This document shows positions 4,822 to 5,174 of a DNA stretch of 5,174 nt, in pieces. The position numbers were made by a program, and so were the translations under genes. The stretch is from PALSA-612 sp035652235 (GTDB lineage: Bacteria > Actinomycetota > Thermoleophilia > Gaiellales > Gaiellaceae), in the NCBI GenBank assembly GCA_035652235.1, contig DASREE010000036.1, positions 1 to 5,174 on the forward strand. Reading direction: 5' to 3'. The notes beneath the pieces were generated by a model. It ran no database searches, was not told where the DNA came from, and saw nothing but the letters and a program-made list of their open reading frames with translations. Every line of letters begins with the position of its first letter. Position 1 is the first letter of the stretch.

Positions 4822-4988
4822 GCGAACTCTCCGCGCACCTTCTCGAGCAGGAGCTCCGCGTGCCCGCCCACGGCTTCACACGCAGCGGCGTCGGGCAACC
4901 CGGCTGCCGTCGTTCCTGCCTGATCGCGAAGCATGCTCAGCCGGAACTCGAGCCCGCTCCGGCGCTGTCCGTGCTGCGTCAGGGACAT
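4818..4988 (-). CDS. Small hypothetical protein coupled to the helicase
   Basis: I do not recognise this 56-codon ORF, which lies between the ImmA/IrrE-like gene and the helicase on the same strand. Its TGA overlaps the helicase GTG by 4 bp (GTGA), a strong sign that it was translated in the same operon, and the helicase Shine-Dalgarno lies inside it. The ATG at 4988 is the first in frame, with no convincing ribosome site before it; a start further in, or a remnant of a longer upstream frame, is possible, since the same frame is open back past 5015. The end (AACEAVGGHAELLLEKVRGEF) looks helical and could be a protein-interaction segment. There is no signal peptide or membrane helix. Confidence 0.5.
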   Translation of the reverse strand: MSLTQHGQRRSGLEFRLSMLRDQAGTTAAGLPDAAACEAVGGHAELLLEKVRGEFA

Positions 4989-5010
4989 CGTCCGAAAGTC
5001 GCCGAACGGG

Positions 5011-5174
5011 TCATCTGCTCGGGGGCTCGTCCACCAGGCCGAAGCTGTACAGGCGCCAGCGCATCGCCTCCCCGCTGACGCCGAAGCGCTCGGCGCAGGC
5101 GTCCGGGTCGCCCGCCCAGACGGCGCGCACCTCGGGTTCGGGCATGAGCAGCTCGGCGGCGAAGACGTTCGCCT
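5011..5174 (-). CDS. ImmA/IrrE-type metallopeptidase (DUF955), C-terminal end, cut by the window edge
   Basis: The last 53 codons begin ANVFAAELLMPEPEV and go on with CAERFGVSGEAMRWRLYSFGLV. This is the conserved C-terminal part of ImmA/IrrE (COG2856) proteins: the ANxFAAELLMP helix that follows the zinc-binding HExxH, then a helix-turn-helix-like segment, F-x-V-S-x-x-A-M-x-x-R-L-x-x-x-G-L. The HExxH lies outside the window, so activity cannot be judged. Family members cleave or inactivate a partner repressor, as ImmA does for ImmR in ICEBs1 and IrrE for DdrO in Deinococcus, and so respond to DNA damage or to mobile-element cues. It ends 22 bp upstream of the small ORF start and probably shares its transcript with that ORF and the helicase. 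Confidence 0.82.
   Translation of the reverse strand, partial: ANVFAAELLMPEPEVRAVWAGDPDACAERFGVSGEAMRWRLYSFGLVDEPPSR

Noticed and set aside
3952..4923. A 323-residue plus-strand ORF read as one protein
   Set aside because: Only the first 58 codons are family-like. The remainder is the exact antisense of the SNF2 helicase, whose Walker A and Ia motifs are clear on the minus strand.
1..5174. CRISPR arrays, tRNA or rRNA genes
   Set aside because: No regularly spaced direct repeats, cloverleaf-like segment or rRNA-like sequence was seen on either strand.

Overview
The window is high-GC DNA (roughly 70% by eye) with G/C-ending codons, GTG starts, 4-bp stop/start overlaps and at least one probably leaderless gene. 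This fits an actinobacterium, perhaps a deep-branching lineage such as Thermoleophilia/Gaiellales; that placement is inference from style and protein flavour, not from a marker gene. It looks like an accessory region that is being eroded: few genes are intact, and most of the rest are fragments of mobile-element, DNA-repair or defence genes.

Layout, left to right. (1) 1-431 (+) is the 3' part of a MarR-family regulator. (2) 432-1096 is a mobile-element graveyard. It holds an array of TATG motifs with a hairpin, then, on the minus strand, a tyrosine-recombinase remnant with an internal deletion and a frameshift, abutting an ISL3-type transposase remnant. (3) 1097-1746 (-) is an intact AbrB-type antitoxin / PIN-domain toxin pair (VapBC type), 4-bp overlapped, with a perfect 7+7 palindrome over the antitoxin start codon. 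(4) 1761-1997 (+) is an unrecognised 78-codon ORF, followed by about 200 bp of uncertain coding status. (5) 2197-2823 (-) is an intact secreted or membrane-anchored staphylococcal-nuclease-like thermonuclease. (6) 2824-2933 is a divergent intergenic region with nested inverted repeats, one pair bracketing a TAAGAT box. (7) 2934-3918 (+) is a wreck of an AddA/RecB-like helicase-nuclease: no N-terminal part, an internal loss before helicase motif VI, two single-base frameshifts in the nuclease part and a perfect 21-bp tandem duplication near the end. (8) 3952-4125 (+) is the first 58 codons of a DUF91/NucS-like nuclease, joined tail to tail with (9) 4126-4821 (-), the first ~232 codons of a SNF2-like helicase cut off just before its DEAH motif. 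(10) 4818-4988 (-) is a small unknown ORF overlapping the helicase start by 4 bp, and 5011-5174 (-) is the C-terminus of an ImmA/IrrE-type metallopeptidase that enters from the right edge.

How the parts relate. Items 8-10 look like the inner ends of two convergent sets: helicase-nuclease plus DUF91-like nuclease reading right, and ImmA/IrrE plus small ORF plus SNF2 helicase reading left. A rearrangement at about 4126 removed both C-termini. A 9-bp inverted repeat brackets the join. The SNF2 helicase belongs to a type often found in defence islands, so this may be the remains of one. The working genes visible are the toxin-antitoxin pair, the thermonuclease and, if it continues normally to the left, the MarR regulator.
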